From: Thalassobaculum sp. OXR-137 | GTDB taxonomy: Bacteria > Pseudomonadota > Alphaproteobacteria > Thalassobaculales > Thalassobaculaceae | Assembly: GCF_034377285.1 (NCBI RefSeq) | Contig: NZ_CP139715.1 | Location: 620,001 to 684,000, forward strand | Direction of reading: 5' to 3' | Length of the DNA: 64,000 nt | Shown: positions 9,660-18,844 of the stretch, piece after piece | Layout of the letters: each line of letters starts with the position of its first letter | How positions within the stretch are numbered: the first letter of the stretch is position 1 | Notes under the pieces: model-generated | What the model saw: only the letters and a program-made list of their open reading frames with translations | Told to the model about the DNA's origin: nothing | Database searches by the model: none | Made by a program: the position numbers and the translations under genes

Positions 9660-12600
9660 GTGCATTTCAGCAAACTGCGTCTGACCGGGTTCAAGTCCTT
9701 CGTCGAGCCGACCGAGCTGCTCATCGAGGAAGGGCTGACCGGCGTGGTGGGGCCGAACGGCTGCGGCAAGTCGAACCTTGTCGAGGCGCTGCGCTGGGTC
9801 ATGGGCGAGACATCCGCCAAGCAGATGCGTGGCGGCGGCATGGACGACGTCATCTTCGGCGGCACCGAGCAGCGCCCGGCCCGCAACATGGCCGAGGTAG
9901 GGCTGTTCGTCGCCAATGACGACCGCCGCGCCCCGGCGCAGTTCAATGCCGCCGACGAGCTCGAGGTGGTGCGGCGGATCGAGCGCGATAAGGGGTCGCA
10001 CTACCGGGTCAACGGCAAGGACGTGCGCGCCCGCGACGTGCAATTGCTGTTCGCCGATGCCGCCACCGGCGCCCGCTCGGCCGGACTGGTCAGCCAGGGC
10101 AAGATCGGCAGCATCGTCCAGGCCAAGCCGGGTGACCGCCGGGCCCTGCTGGAGGAGGCGGCGAACATCCGCGGCCTGCACACCCGGCGGCACGAGGCGG
10201 AACTGCGCCTGCGCGCCGCCGAGCAGAACCTGGAACGGTTGGACGACGTGCTGAAAGCGCTGGAGGGCCAGCGTGCCGCGCTTCGGCGTCAGGCAAGACA
10301 GGCCCAGCGCTACCGCGAGCTCAGCGAGAAGATCCGCCAGGCGGAGTCCATCGTCCTGCATGCCCGCTGGACCCACACGATGGAGGAACGGCGCAAGGCC
10401 GGCGCCGCCCTCGCCGCCGCCCGGGACAAGGTGACGGAAGCGACCCAGGCGGCCGCCGCCGCCAGCGCCGCCCAGACCGATTCGGCCGCCAGCCTGCCCG
10501 GCCTGCGCCAGAGCGAGGCGGAGGCCTCCGCGGAACTCCAGCACCTGACCGTCACCCGCAGCGAGCTCGATGCCGAGGAACGGCGGATCGCCACCGCCCG
10601 CAGCGAGGCCGAAACCCGCCTGCGCCAGATCGCCGACGACGTCGCCCGAGAGAAGACCCTGGTGGAAGAGGCCGCGTCCTCGCTGGCAAGGCTGATCGGC
10701 GAGCGTGATGCCCTGGCCGCCGCCGGGGAAGGCGAGGCCGAGGCCCAGGAGGCGAGCGGCACCGCCCTGACCAAGGCGAACCGCGACGCCGAGGAGGCCG
10801 AGGAGGCGGTTCACAAGACCACCGAGGCGATCGCCGTCGCCGACGCCCGCCGGGCCGCCCTGGAACGGCAGTTGCGCCAGGCCGAGGAGCGGATCGCCCG
10901 GCTCGACCGCCAGCAGGCCGAACTCGCCGAGCGCCGGGCCGAACTGGTCCGCCAGGCCGTGCCCGAGGACGAGCGCGGCGCCGCCGAACGGGCGGTGACC
11001 GACGCCGCCGCCGCCGCGGAAGCGGCCGAAGCCGGCATTCCGGCGGCCCAGCAGACCCGCGATGCCGCCCAGGAAGCCGAAAAGGCCGCCCGCGCCGCCG
11101 CCCGCGACCTGGACGCCGCGGTCTCGGAACTGGACACCGAGGCCACCGGCCTGCGCCGTCTGCTAATGCAGGCGAAGAGCGAGGCCGCGCCCATCGTCGA
11201 TGCGGTCACCGTCGCGCCGGGCTACGAAACCGCCCTTGGAGCCGCCCTCGGCGACGATCTTGAGGCCCCCGCCCTCCAGGCGAACGCCACCCCGACGGCC
11301 GGCGGTTGGCGCGATGGCGCGGCGGCTGGCGGGGCCGACTGGCCGGCCGGCATCGAGCCGCTTGCGCCGAAGGTCACGGCGCCCGCCGCCCTCACCGCCC
11401 GCCTCGCCCGCACCGGCATCGCCGCCGATCCGGCGACAGCCGCCGCCGCCCAGCCGTCCCTGGCGCCAGGCATGCGGATCGTCACCCGCGAGGGCGGCAT
11501 GTGGCGCTGGGACGGGTTCGTGCAGACCCCCGGTGCGCCCAGTTCCGCCGCCATCCGTCTGGAGCGCCGCAACCGTCTGGCCGAGCTCGACCGCCACCTT
11601 GCCGAGCGACGCGGCGCCCTGGACGTCGCCCGATCCGAGGCCGAGCATGCGGCGGAGACCCTGGCCGCCGCCGACGACGCGGTGGAGGTCGCCCGTCGGG
11701 CCCGCAATGCCGCGTCGGACGCCCTGTCCAAGGCGAAATCCGCGGCCGCCGCGATCGAGGCGCGGGTCGCCGCCGTGGACACGAAACTCGCCGCCCTGGA
11801 TGACGGGGCCGCCCGCCTCGCCGGCGAGCGCGAGGAGGCCGTGACCGCCCAGGTCCAGGCGGCGGAGGAACTGAAGACCCTGCCGGACGTGGAGGCCTTG
11901 CGTGCGGAATCCTCCCGGCTGCGGGCCGCCCTGTCGGAACGCCGGGCCGAACTGGTCGAGGCCCGCACCGAGCACGACCGGCTGGTGCGCGATGCCGAGG
12001 CGCGGCGAACCCGGCTGTCGGCGACCGAGGGCGAGATCAAGTCCTGGGAACAGCGCCGCGAGCGCGCGGATACCCGGCTGGGCGACCTGGATACCCGCCG
12101 CCAGGGCGAGGAGGGAGAGATCGCCCGCCTGGCCTCGCGGCCGCAGGAGATCGCCGCCGAGCGCGAGAAGGTCGTGGCGCTGATCGAAACCGCCGAGGCC
12201 AAGCGCCGGCAGGCGGCCGACGCCCTGGTCTCCGCCGAGAGCCGGCAGACCGAACTGGACCGGGTGGCCAAGGAAGCCGAACGCAGCGCCGGCGAGGCCC
12301 GCGAGACCCTGATCCGGGCCGAGGCCCAGCTGGAGCAGATCAACCAGACCCTCCGCGTCGAGCGCGAGCGCATCCAGGAACGCCTGGACTGCACCCCGGA
12401 CGAGATCCTGGCCAAGGCCGGGATCGATCCGGAAGCGCCCCTGCCCGACGCCGAGCAGACCCAGCGCAGCCTGGACCGGCTGAGCGGCGAGCGCGAGGCC
12501 ATGGGCCCGGTCAACCTGCGGGCCGAGACCGAGCTGGACGAACTGACCGAACAGATCGAGGGCATGGAGCGCGAGCGCGACGACCTGGTCGGTGCGATCC

Positions 12601-13127
12601 AGCGCCTGCGCAGCGCCATCGCCGCCCTGAACAAAGAGGGCCGCGAACGGCTGCTGGCCGCCTTCAACCTGGTCAACGGCCATTTCCAGACCCTGTTCCG
12701 GCGCCTGTTCGGCGGCGGCGAGGCGCATCTGAAGCTGACCGAGGCCGACGATCCGCTGGAGGCCGGGCTTGAGATCCTGGCCAGCCCGCCGGGCAAGAAG
12801 ATGCAGCATCTCTCCCTGCTGTCCGGCGGCGAACAGGCGCTGACGGCGGCCGCCCTGGTCTTCGCGGTGTTCCTGACCAACCCGTCGCCGATCTGCGTGC
12901 TGGACGAGGTGGACGCGCCGCTGGACGACACCAACGTCGACCGGTTCTGCTCGCTGCTGCAGGACATCGTGAAGGAGACCGGCACCCGCTTCCTGGTCAT
13001 CACCCACCACCGGATGACCATGGCGCGCATGGACCGGCTGTTCGGCGTCACCATGGCGGAGCGCGGCGTCAGCCAGCTCGTCTCCGTCGATCTGGCCCGC
13101 GCCGAGAGGCTGCGCGACGCCGGCTGA
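9660..13127 (+). CDS. smc: Chromosome segregation ATPase SMC
   Basis: A 1155-residue SMC protein that condenses and segregates the chromosome with ScpA/ScpB. The N-terminal head has Walker A GPNGCGKSN (about residues 34-42). Two long Ala/Glu/Arg-rich coiled coils flank a hinge near residues 500-640. The C-terminal head has signature LSGGEQALTAAAL (about 1053) and Walker B ICVLDEVDAPLDD. The start is GTG at 9660, the first residue of the conserved MHFSKLRLTGFKSF opening. The hinge is very rich in Ala/Pro/Gly, as in related species. The ATP synthase promoter follows the stop. Confidence 0.96.
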   Translation: MHFSKLRLTGFKSFVEPTELLIEEGLTGVVGPNGCGKSNLVEALRWVMGETSAKQMRGGGMDDVIFGGTEQRPARNMAEVGLFVANDDRRAPAQFNAADELEVVRRIERDKGSHYRVNGKDVRARDVQLLFADAATGARSAGLVSQGKIGSIVQAKPGDRRALLEEAANIRGLHTRRHEAELRLRAAEQNLERLDDVLKALEGQRAALRRQARQAQRYRELSEKIRQAESIVLHARWTHTMEERRKAGAALAAARDKVTEATQAAAAASAAQTDSAASLPGLRQSEAEASAELQHLTVTRSELDAEERRIATARSEAETRLRQIADDVAREKTLVEEAASSLARLIGERDALAAAGEGEAEAQEASGTALTKANRDAEEAEEAVHKTTEAIAVADARRAALERQLRQAEERIARLDRQQAELAERRAELVRQAVPEDERGAAERAVTDAAAAAEAAEAGIPAAQQTRDAAQEAEKAARAAARDLDAAVSELDTEATGLRRLLMQAKSEAAPIVDAVTVAPGYETALGAALGDDLEAPALQANATPTAGGWRDGAAAGGADWPAGIEPLAPKVTAPAALTARLARTGIAADPATAAAAQPSLAPGMRIVTREGGMWRWDGFVQTPGAPSSAAIRLERRNRLAELDRHLAERRGALDVARSEAEHAAETLAAADDAVEVARRARNAASDALSKAKSAAAAIEARVAAVDTKLAALDDGAARLAGEREEAVTAQVQAAEELKTLPDVEALRAESSRLRAALSERRAELVEARTEHDRLVRDAEARRTRLSATEGEIKSWEQRRERADTRLGDLDTRRQGEEGEIARLASRPQEIAAEREKVVALIETAEAKRRQAADALVSAESRQTELDRVAKEAERSAGEARETLIRAEAQLEQINQTLRVERERIQERLDCTPDEILAKAGIDPEAPLPDAEQTQRSLDRLSGEREAMGPVNLRAETELDELTEQIEGMERERDDLVGAIQRLRSAIAALNKEGRERLLAAFNLVNGHFQTLFRRLFGGGEAHLKLTEADDPLEAGLEILASPPGKKMQHLSLLSGGEQALTAAALVFAVFLTNPSPICVLDEVDAPLDDTNVDRFCSLLQDIVKETGTRFLVITHHRMTMARMDRLFGVTMAERGVSQLVSVDLARAERLRDAG

Positions 13128-13194
13128 AAACCGCCGATATATTTATTATTTATAATCAACCGCTTGTCATGTTTTTCGCAGTGCGGTCGTGGCC

Positions 13195-13223
13195 TTGACA
13201 CCCTACAGGCCCCTGCGTATGGT
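13195..13223 (+). promoter_or_regulatory. Sigma-70-type promoter for the ATP synthase Fo operon
   Basis: TTGACA at 13195-13200 and TATGGT at 13218-13223 are separated by 17 bp, a near-ideal housekeeping promoter. It lies in an AT-rich gap after smc and about 105 nt before atpI, with no other promoter-like pair as good in the gap. Confidence 0.65.
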
Positions 13224-13328
13224 GGCGCCGCTTCGCTGGGGGTCCGGCAAGCACGGGATTCGTCGCGCCCACAGGTGCGCCGGGGTCCGGATCAACTTTA
13301 GCGGAGCCCGATCTTTCGGGTCTGGGGA

Positions 13329-13724
13329 ATGACCGACAAGAACTCCCCTCCTTCGCTCGACAGCCTCGCAGAGCGCCTGAAGCGCGCGCGGGGCGGCGAG
13401 AAGGGATCGCTGAACAAGGATCTGGAACCGGGCCTGCCGAAGAGTGCGATCGGTGTCGCCTTCCGCGTCGGTGTCGAGCTCGTGGCCGGCGTCGTGGTCG
13501 GGGCGGCGATTGGGTACGGGCTCGATCAATGGCTGGGGACTACTCCCTGGATGCTGATCGTGTTCTTCTTTCTTGGGGCCGCAGGCGGGATGATGAACGT
13601 CTACCGCGCGGCAACCGGCCAGGGTCTCTCGGTGGGCTACACCAAGGATCCGGACGGGGTTGGCCCTCGCGGGTCGCAGCAAGCGGACGGCGGATCGCCG
13701 GACGGCGGAAACAAAGAGGGGTAG
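13329..13724 (+). CDS. atpI: ATP synthase protein I (AtpI/AtpZ family)
   Basis: A small 131-residue membrane protein at the head of the Fo operon. A charged, Lys/Arg-rich N-terminus is followed by two membrane helices (VELVAGVVVGAAIGYGLDQWLG and WMLIVFFFLGAAGGMMNVYRA), the alphaproteobacterial AtpI pattern. AtpI proteins help assemble the c-ring or carry Mg/Ca; the role is not settled. It ends 3 nt before the GTG start of the a subunit. Confidence 0.87.
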   Translation: MTDKNSPPSLDSLAERLKRARGGEKGSLNKDLEPGLPKSAIGVAFRVGVELVAGVVVGAAIGYGLDQWLGTTPWMLIVFFFLGAAGGMMNVYRAATGQGLSVGYTKDPDGVGPRGSQQADGGSPDGGNKEG

Positions 13725-13727
13725 AAG

Positions 13728-14453
13728 GTGGCGTCTCCGGTCGAACAATTCCAGATCAAGACCATTGGCCCGGAGCTCCATGTCGCGGGCATGGATATCT
13801 CCTTCACCAACTCGGCTCTGTTCATGATCCTGGCGACCTTCGTGGTCGGCGTGTTCCTGACCCAGTCGATGAGCGGCCGTCACCTGGTCCCGACGCGGAT
13901 CCAGTCGCTGGCGGAGCTGTCCTACGAGTTCATCGCCAACATGGTGCGCGAGAATGTCGGTCCGGAAGGCCGGCCGTACTTCCCGTTCATCTTCTCGCTG
14001 TTCATGTTCATCCTGGTCGGCAACCTGCTGGGCATGATTCCGTTCAGCTACACGTTCACCAGCCAGATCATCGTGACCTTCGCCATGGCGATCACGATCT
14101 TCGTCGCGATCACGATCGTGGCGCTGGTCAAGCACGGGCTGCACTTCTTCACGTTCTTCTTCCCGTCGGGCGCGCCGGTCTACATGGCGCCGCTGCTGAT
14201 CCCGATCGAGATCCTGTCCTACCTGTCGCGCCCGGTCAGCCTGTCGGTGCGACTGTTCGCGAACATGATGGCCGGCCACACCATGATGAAGGTGTTCGGC
14301 GGCTTCGTCGTCGCCCTCGGGGTGTTCGGCGTGGCGCCGCTGCTGGTGCTGGTCGCGCTGACCGGCTTCGAGATCCTCGTCGCCGTGCTGCAGGCCTACG
14401 TGTTCACGATCCTCACCTGCATCTATCTCTACGACGCGATCCATCTGCACTGA
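13728..14453 (+). CDS. atpB: F1Fo ATP synthase subunit a
   Basis: A 241-residue proton-channel subunit. The essential Arg lies in the conserved RPVSLSVRLFANMMAGH helix, and a Gln/acid-containing last helix (LQAYVFTILTCIYLYDAI) follows. Five to six hydrophobic helices are visible. The start is GTG at 13728 with an AGAAGG-like site. Subunit a forms the half channels beside the c-ring. It is followed by atpE after a 63-nt gap with its own good ribosome site (GGAAGGA). Confidence 0.95.
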   Translation: MASPVEQFQIKTIGPELHVAGMDISFTNSALFMILATFVVGVFLTQSMSGRHLVPTRIQSLAELSYEFIANMVRENVGPEGRPYFPFIFSLFMFILVGNLLGMIPFSYTFTSQIIVTFAMAITIFVAITIVALVKHGLHFFTFFFPSGAPVYMAPLLIPIEILSYLSRPVSLSVRLFANMMAGHTMMKVFGGFVVALGVFGVAPLLVLVALTGFEILVAVLQAYVFTILTCIYLYDAIHLH

Positions 14454-14516
14454 TCGGTCACGTCGCGAGACATCAACCCAGCCTCTAACCTCCCAACGAA
14501 CGGAAGGATAAGACCC

Positions 14517-14741
14517 ATGGAACTCGAAGCCGCCAAGATGATCGGAGCCGGTCTTGCCGTCATCGCCCTGATGGGTGTCGGTGTCGGTATCGGCAACATC
14601 TTCTCGACCCTGATCGCTTCGATCGCCCGTAACCCGGCGGCCCGCGGCGAAGTCTTCGGCATCGGCATTCTGGGCTTCGCCCTGACGGAAGCCGTCGCGC
14701 TGTTCGCGCTGCTGATCGCGTTCCTCATCCTGTTCACCTGA
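14517..14741 (+). CDS. atpE: F1Fo ATP synthase subunit c
   Basis: A 74-residue proteolipid with two helices joined by the polar loop ARNPAARGE. The ion-binding acid is Glu in [16 protein letters not shown], and the [10 protein letters not shown] glycine-rich first helix packs the ring. The ligand pattern suits protons rather than sodium. A strong ribosome site fits the high copy number of this subunit. Confidence 0.96.
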   Translation: MELEAAKMIGAGLAVIALMGVGVGIGNIFSTLIASIARNPAARGEVFGIGILGFALTEAVALFALLIAFLILFT

Positions 14742-14802
14742 TCCGGTTCCGGGTGCCCGCTGTCCGGCCGGCACCCTCGACCCCCGTCAGGAGGATGACG
14801 AC

Positions 14803-15411
14803 ATGATCGCCAACAGCGTGACCCGCTGGTCTCGGCGCATCGGCCTCGCAGCCGCCGCGGCGGTTGCGGCCGTGCCGTCCTGGGCGGCTACGGACGCCCA
14901 TGGTGGCGGAGGCGGCGGCCTGCCGCAGCTCGATGCCACGACCTATCCGACCCAGATCTTCTGGCTGATCGTCAGCTTCGCCCTGCTCTACGCCATCATG
15001 TCGAAGGTCGCGATTCCGCGGATCGCCGATGTGCTGGAAGAGCGGCAGGAGCGGATCGAGGACGACATCGAGACCGCCGAGCGCCTGCGCGCCGAGGCGG
15101 AAGCGGTGAAGGCCGACTACGAGAAGGCGGTGGCCGACGCCCGGTCCCAGGCCCATGACCTTGTCCGCAAGGCCATGGACGAGATCTCGGCTTCCCACGC
15201 CACGGCCGAGGCCGAGGCGGCGAAGAAGACCGCTGAGACCACCAAGGCCGCCGAGGCCCGTATCGCCGAGCAGCGGACCGAGGCTCTGGAGAGCCTGAAG
15301 TCCGTGGCCAGCGAAGCCGCCGCCGAGGCGACGGTGAAGCTGACCGGCATCAAGGTGAGCGACGCCAAGGTCGGAAAGGCGGTCGAATCCGCCATGCAGG
15401 GAGGCGCCTGA
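14803..15411 (+). CDS. atpG: F1Fo ATP synthase subunit b' (AtpG/AtpF2)
   Basis: A 202-residue peripheral-stalk subunit. After an Ala-rich, His/Gly-containing N-terminus there is one membrane helix (IFWLIVSFALLYAIMSKVAI) and then a long charged coiled coil (VLEERQERIEDDIETAERL and onward). Having both b' and b is typical of alphaproteobacteria, and they form a heterodimer. The stop overlaps the atpF start in TGATG, so translation is coupled. Confidence 0.92.
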   Translation: MIANSVTRWSRRIGLAAAAAVAAVPSWAATDAHGGGGGGLPQLDATTYPTQIFWLIVSFALLYAIMSKVAIPRIADVLEERQERIEDDIETAERLRAEAEAVKADYEKAVADARSQAHDLVRKAMDEISASHATAEAEAAKKTAETTKAAEARIAEQRTEALESLKSVASEAAAEATVKLTGIKVSDAKVGKAVESAMQGGA

Positions 15412-15893
15412 TGTTCAACGATCCGACATTCTGGGTCGCCGTCTCCTTCGTCCTGTTCCTGGCCCTGCTGTACTGGAAGGGCTGGCGTCCGATCGTCGCC
15501 GGCCTCGACAAGCGGGCCGAGGAGATCAAGCGCAAGCTCGACGAGGCACAGGCGCTTCGCGAGGAGGCGCAGGCCGCCAAGGCCGACTACCAGCGCCGCC
15601 AGCGCGACGCCCTGCAGGAGGCCGAGGCCATCCTGGAGCACGCCAAGACCGAATCCGTGCGGTTGCGCGAAGAGGCCGAGGCGAAGCTGGAGCAGTCGCT
15701 CGCCCGGCGCGAGCAGGTCGCCATGGAGAAGATCCAGGCGGCCGAGGCCAAGGCCCTTCAGGAAGTGCGGGCGCAGATGGTGGACCTCGCCGTCGCCGCG
15801 ACCCGGCGCCTGATCGAGGACAACATGGACGCCGCGACCCAGAAGAAGCTGGTCGCCAACGCCATCGACGAGATCCCGACCCGGCTCCAGTAA
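15411..15893 (+). CDS. atpF: F1Fo ATP synthase subunit b
   Basis: A 160-residue stalk subunit with one N-terminal membrane helix (FWVAVSFVLFLALLYWKGW) and a charged coiled-coil tail (AEEIKRKLDEAQALREEAQ, later EQSLARREQ). It pairs with b' to link Fo to F1. It is the last gene of the operon; the F1 genes must lie elsewhere, as is usual in this class. A strong terminator follows 40 nt downstream. Confidence 0.94.
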   Translation: MFNDPTFWVAVSFVLFLALLYWKGWRPIVAGLDKRAEEIKRKLDEAQALREEAQAAKADYQRRQRDALQEAEAILEHAKTESVRLREEAEAKLEQSLARREQVAMEKIQAAEAKALQEVRAQMVDLAVAATRRLIEDNMDAATQKKLVANAIDEIPTRLQ

Positions 15894-15933
15894 ACGGACC
15901 GGCCCGGCAGGGACGCTCGGACACGATACGGAT

Positions 15934-15971
15934 AACGGCCCGCGGGATCGCTCCCCGGGCCGTTTTCTTTT
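15934..15971 (+). terminator. Rho-independent terminator of the atp operon
   Basis: AACGGCCCG (15934-15942) pairs with CGGGCCGTT (15956-15964), followed by a T-rich run TTCTTTT. It lies just after atpF. Confidence 0.85.
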
Positions 15972-16017
15972 GGGGATGCCGGCCGGGCGCACCGCCCCTT
16001 CCCCCTCCCCGCCAAAC

Positions 16018-16150
16018 CCGACTTCCTGGACGGCCCCGGTCCCGGCCTTGCGCCGGGGTATTCGGGGGGACGATCCAGGACCTTGCCCCGCTGTATCCGA
16101 CGACCTCATGAGGGTCCTGGACAGCGCGTGCCGCGCTTCCAGGAAGTCGG
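16018..16150. repeat. Dispersed intergenic repeat, copy 1 (133 bp)
   Basis: Bounded by CCGACTTCCTGGA and its exact inverse TCCAGGAAGTCGG. The inside can fold into further short hairpins (CCCCGGT...GCCGGGG-like and GATCCAGGAC). It is nearly identical to the next copy. The 15894-16402 gap holds this, copy 2, the atp terminator and short GTCGAGAGCCGTC-type repeats; no gene is seen there. Confidence 0.8.
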
Positions 16151-16199
16151 TGGAGGGAAAGAGGATACGGGAGAACCGCGGTCCCCCGCTCCCCCATAC

Positions 16200-16332
16200 C
16201 CGACTTCCTGGACGGCCCCCGTCCCGGCCTTGCGCCGGGGTAATCCGGGGGAAGATCCAGGACCGTGTCCCGCTGTATCCGACGACCTCATCGGGGTCCT
16301 GGACAGCGCGTGCCGCGCTTCCAGGAAGTCGG
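16200..16332. repeat. Dispersed intergenic repeat, copy 2 (133 bp)
   Basis: Same length and same inverted 13-bp ends as copy 1, in the same orientation, about 50 bp downstream. The few substitutions between copies suggest fairly recent duplication. Confidence 0.8.
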
Positions 16333-16402
16333 TGAGGGGGAAGTCGGCAAAGAGGGCGTCGAGAGCCGTCGAGAGCCGCCGAGGGGCGCCGAGAACCGTC
16401 GC

Positions 16403-17131
16403 CTATGTGCTGTCGGCCTTCGTCTTCTGGCCGTCGAACATCAGGCGCAGACGGGCCCGCTGGGCCTCGCGGATGTGGTAGCGCGCCGCCGCCTCCGCCC
16501 GCGCCTGATCCCGCGCCTCGATCGCCTCCAGCACCTCCTGGTGCTCCTGACGGGCGGTGCCCGAACGGCCGGTCAGCGACAGGGTGGTCATGCCCAGCAG
16601 CGCCATGGCGTCGCTCAGCACGTTCAGGGTCTTCAGCAGATAGCGGTTATGGGCCGCCCGGTAGAGCGTGCCGTGGAACTGCCGGTTATGGGTCGCCAGC
16701 GCCCTGGGATCTCCGTCGCCCGGATCGGCCGCGATCAGGTCGCGCAGCAGGGTGATCTCGGCATCGGAGGCGTGGCGGGCGGCCAGGCCGGCGGCCGTGC
16801 CCTCCAGCACCTCGCGCATCTGGTAGAGCTCCATCACCGCTTGGTGGTCGAGCTCGGCGATGACCATGCCGCGATAGGGCACGAAGGTGAGCAGGCCGTC
16901 CGCTTCCAGCCGCCGCAGCGCCTCGCGGACCGGCGTGCGGCTGACATCCAGCCGCTTCGCCATCTCGATTTCGCGGATCCGTTCGCCCGGCTTCAGCTCG
17001 CCGGCCTGAATCGCCTCGCGCAGGCGGTGATAGGCCCACTCGCCGCGCGACTCCGCAACGGAACGGGCGGCATCGTCGATGCCGCCCGGCTCATTGTCGT
17101 TCAGTTCGAGTTTCTTCGGAGCCCTCGCCAT
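16403..17131 (-). CDS. GntR-family (FadR/FCD subfamily) transcriptional regulator
   Basis: A 242-residue regulator. The N-terminal winged helix shows REIEMAKRLDVSRTPVREALRRLEADGLL, the signature of GntR DNA-binding domains. The C-terminal all-helical FCD domain (residues about 95-220) has the HNRQFHGTLYRAAHN and EHQEVLEAIEARD segments that carry metal and organic-acid ligands in this family. It follows the flavoprotein gene by 14 nt on the same strand, so it probably senses the substrate of that enzyme and controls the operon. A TTGTATACAA palindrome lies upstream of the flavoprotein gene. Confidence 0.88.
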   Translation of the reverse strand: MARAPKKLELNDNEPGGIDDAARSVAESRGEWAYHRLREAIQAGELKPGERIREIEMAKRLDVSRTPVREALRRLEADGLLTFVPYRGMVIAELDHQAVMELYQMREVLEGTAAGLAARHASDAEITLLRDLIAADPGDGDPRALATHNRQFHGTLYRAAHNRYLLKTLNVLSDAMALLGMTTLSLTGRSGTARQEHQEVLEAIEARDQARAEAAARYHIREAQRARLRLMFDGQKTKADST

Positions 17132-17145
17132 GGGGCGAGTATGCC

Positions 17146-18648
17146 CTACTCCGCGGCGTCGGCGCGACCGGAAGTCGCCTCCTCGCCGGCACCCGTCCCG
17201 GCAAGCTTGCCGAACACCGCGCCGGACATCAGGCCGGTGCCGCCCGGGTAGTTGAAGTAGAACAGGCCGCCGACCAGCTCGCCGGCGGCGTACAGGCCGG
17301 GAATCGGGTTCATGTCCACGTCGACCACCTGGCCGCGCTCGTCGATCCGCAGGCCGCCGAACGTGAAGGTGATGCCGCAGGTGACCTGATAGGCCTCGAA
17401 CGGACCCTGCTCGATCCGCACCGCCCAGTTCGACTTCGGCACCGAGAGCCCGTTGGTGCCGCGGCCGTCCTTGACGTTCGGGTTGAACTCGACATCGGTC
17501 TGGACCGCGTCGTTATAGGCCTTCACCTCGGCCAGGAAGGCTTTCTTGTCCACGCCTTCCAGCTTGTCCGCCAGTTCCTCCAGCGTGTTGCCGGTGACCT
17601 TGGTCACCTGGCGGATGCGGTACTCGTCGCGCTGCAGGTGGACGGTCTGCTGGTCGAAGATCTGCCACGCCATCTGGCCCGGCTGGTTGAGGATCACCCG
17701 GCCGTACTTGGCGTAGGTGTAGTTGCGGAAGTCCGCCCCTTCGTCGACGAAGCGCTTGCCCTCGGCATTGACCATGATCGAGAACGGATAGGAGTGCTTC
17801 TGGAAGTTGTCGCCGACCGCCAGATCGCCGAATTCCGGCGCGTTGAAGTCCCAGCCGACCGCATGGCCGCCAGACCAGTTGCCGTAGGGGCAGGCGCCGA
17901 TGTCGAGCGCCATGCGGATGCCGTCGCCGGTGTTGAAACGGGTGCCGCGCACCTTCGCCAGCTCCCAGCCCGGGCCCATGTAGCGGGTGCGCCATTCCGG
18001 GTTGGCCTCGAAGCCGCCGCTGGCCAGGACCACCGCCTTGGCGGAGATGGTCTCCACGCCGGTCGGGCCTTTCACCTTCACGCCGTGCACGCGCACATCG
18101 TCGTATTCGAGCGACAGGGCGCGGGTGGAGTAGCGGATTTCGATGCCGTTCTTCTTGGCCGCGGTCCACAGGGCCTCGACCAGACCGGGTCCGCCGCCCC
18201 AGGCTTCCACGGTCAGGCCGCCCCAGAACTTGAACTTGCCGTCGACCTTGAAGGCCTGGCGGCCCCAGATCGGCTGGAAGCGCACGCCCTTGCCCTTCAT
18301 CCACATCAGCGTGTCGTAGGACGAGGTGATGAGCTTTTCCGCCAGGTCCGGGTTGCAGCGGTACTGGGTGACCCGGAACATGTCGTCGAAGAACTGATCG
18401 GCGGTGTAGGTGCCGAAATCGGTGATCGCCACTTCTTCGTCGGTGATGTCGGGCATCAGGGCGCGCAGGTCGTCGACGCCGTTATAGACCGTGCGGATGG
18501 CACCGGCGGTGAAACGGGTATTGCCGCCGCCCTCGTCTTCGTGAGCGCGCTCCAGCACCAGGACCGAGGCCCCGGACTCGCGCGCCGACAGGGCAGCGCA
18601 GAGTGCGGCATTACCGGCACCGACGACGACGACATCCCATTCAGCCAT
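17146..18648 (-). CDS. tcuA: FAD-dependent dehydrogenase, tricarballylate dehydrogenase (TcuA)-like
   Basis: A 500-residue flavoprotein of the fumarate reductase/succinate dehydrogenase family. The dinucleotide site VVVGAGNAALCAALSARESG is at the N-terminus, and GGNTRFTAGAIR follows as in TcuA. The family end motif GLYAAGELVGGLFYFNYPGGTGLMSGAVFG closes the FAD domain. TcuA oxidises tricarballylate to cis-aconitate; the exact substrate here is inferred. The start at 18648 (MAEWDVVVV) is chosen because the FAD motif begins at once and a GGAGAGG site precedes it. The longer frame would add 29 atypical residues. No TcuB or TcuC homolog is adjacent. Confidence 0.75.
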   Translation of the reverse strand: MAEWDVVVVGAGNAALCAALSARESGASVLVLERAHEDEGGGNTRFTAGAIRTVYNGVDDLRALMPDITDEEVAITDFGTYTADQFFDDMFRVTQYRCNPDLAEKLITSSYDTLMWMKGKGVRFQPIWGRQAFKVDGKFKFWGGLTVEAWGGGPGLVEALWTAAKKNGIEIRYSTRALSLEYDDVRVHGVKVKGPTGVETISAKAVVLASGGFEANPEWRTRYMGPGWELAKVRGTRFNTGDGIRMALDIGACPYGNWSGGHAVGWDFNAPEFGDLAVGDNFQKHSYPFSIMVNAEGKRFVDEGADFRNYTYAKYGRVILNQPGQMAWQIFDQQTVHLQRDEYRIRQVTKVTGNTLEELADKLEGVDKKAFLAEVKAYNDAVQTDVEFNPNVKDGRGTNGLSVPKSNWAVRIEQGPFEAYQVTCGITFTFGGLRIDERGQVVDVDMNPIPGLYAAGELVGGLFYFNYPGGTGLMSGAVFGKLAGTGAGEEATSGRADAAE

Positions 18649-18725
18649 GACTTCCTCTCCTTCTGGGGGCCCGCAGGCGCCCGGTGCGGCCTGGGCCGAC
18701 CTTAGATAAAACTGCTTGTATAACT

Positions 18726-18735
18726 TTGTATACAA
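18726..18735. promoter_or_regulatory. Candidate GntR operator
   Basis: A perfect TTGTATACAA palindrome about 80 nt upstream of the flavoprotein start, with a second half-site CTTGTATA at 18715-18722. This matches the T-G-T-n-n-A-C-A type core of FadR-like GntR operators. Confidence 0.5.
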
Positions 18736-18844
18736 TCCTGCCGGGGCCGATGTCCAGCATTGCGAACACCCGGTGCCGCTAATTGCACGGGCCCGCCTTC
18801 ATGCCGCGCTGCCCAAGCGAACGGAGAGCGGGTAAGCTGCGGCC

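Noticed and set aside
16355-16402. Short GTCGAGAGCC-like repeats before the gntR stop
   Set aside because: Three imperfect short units without conserved structure; probably simple-sequence noise.
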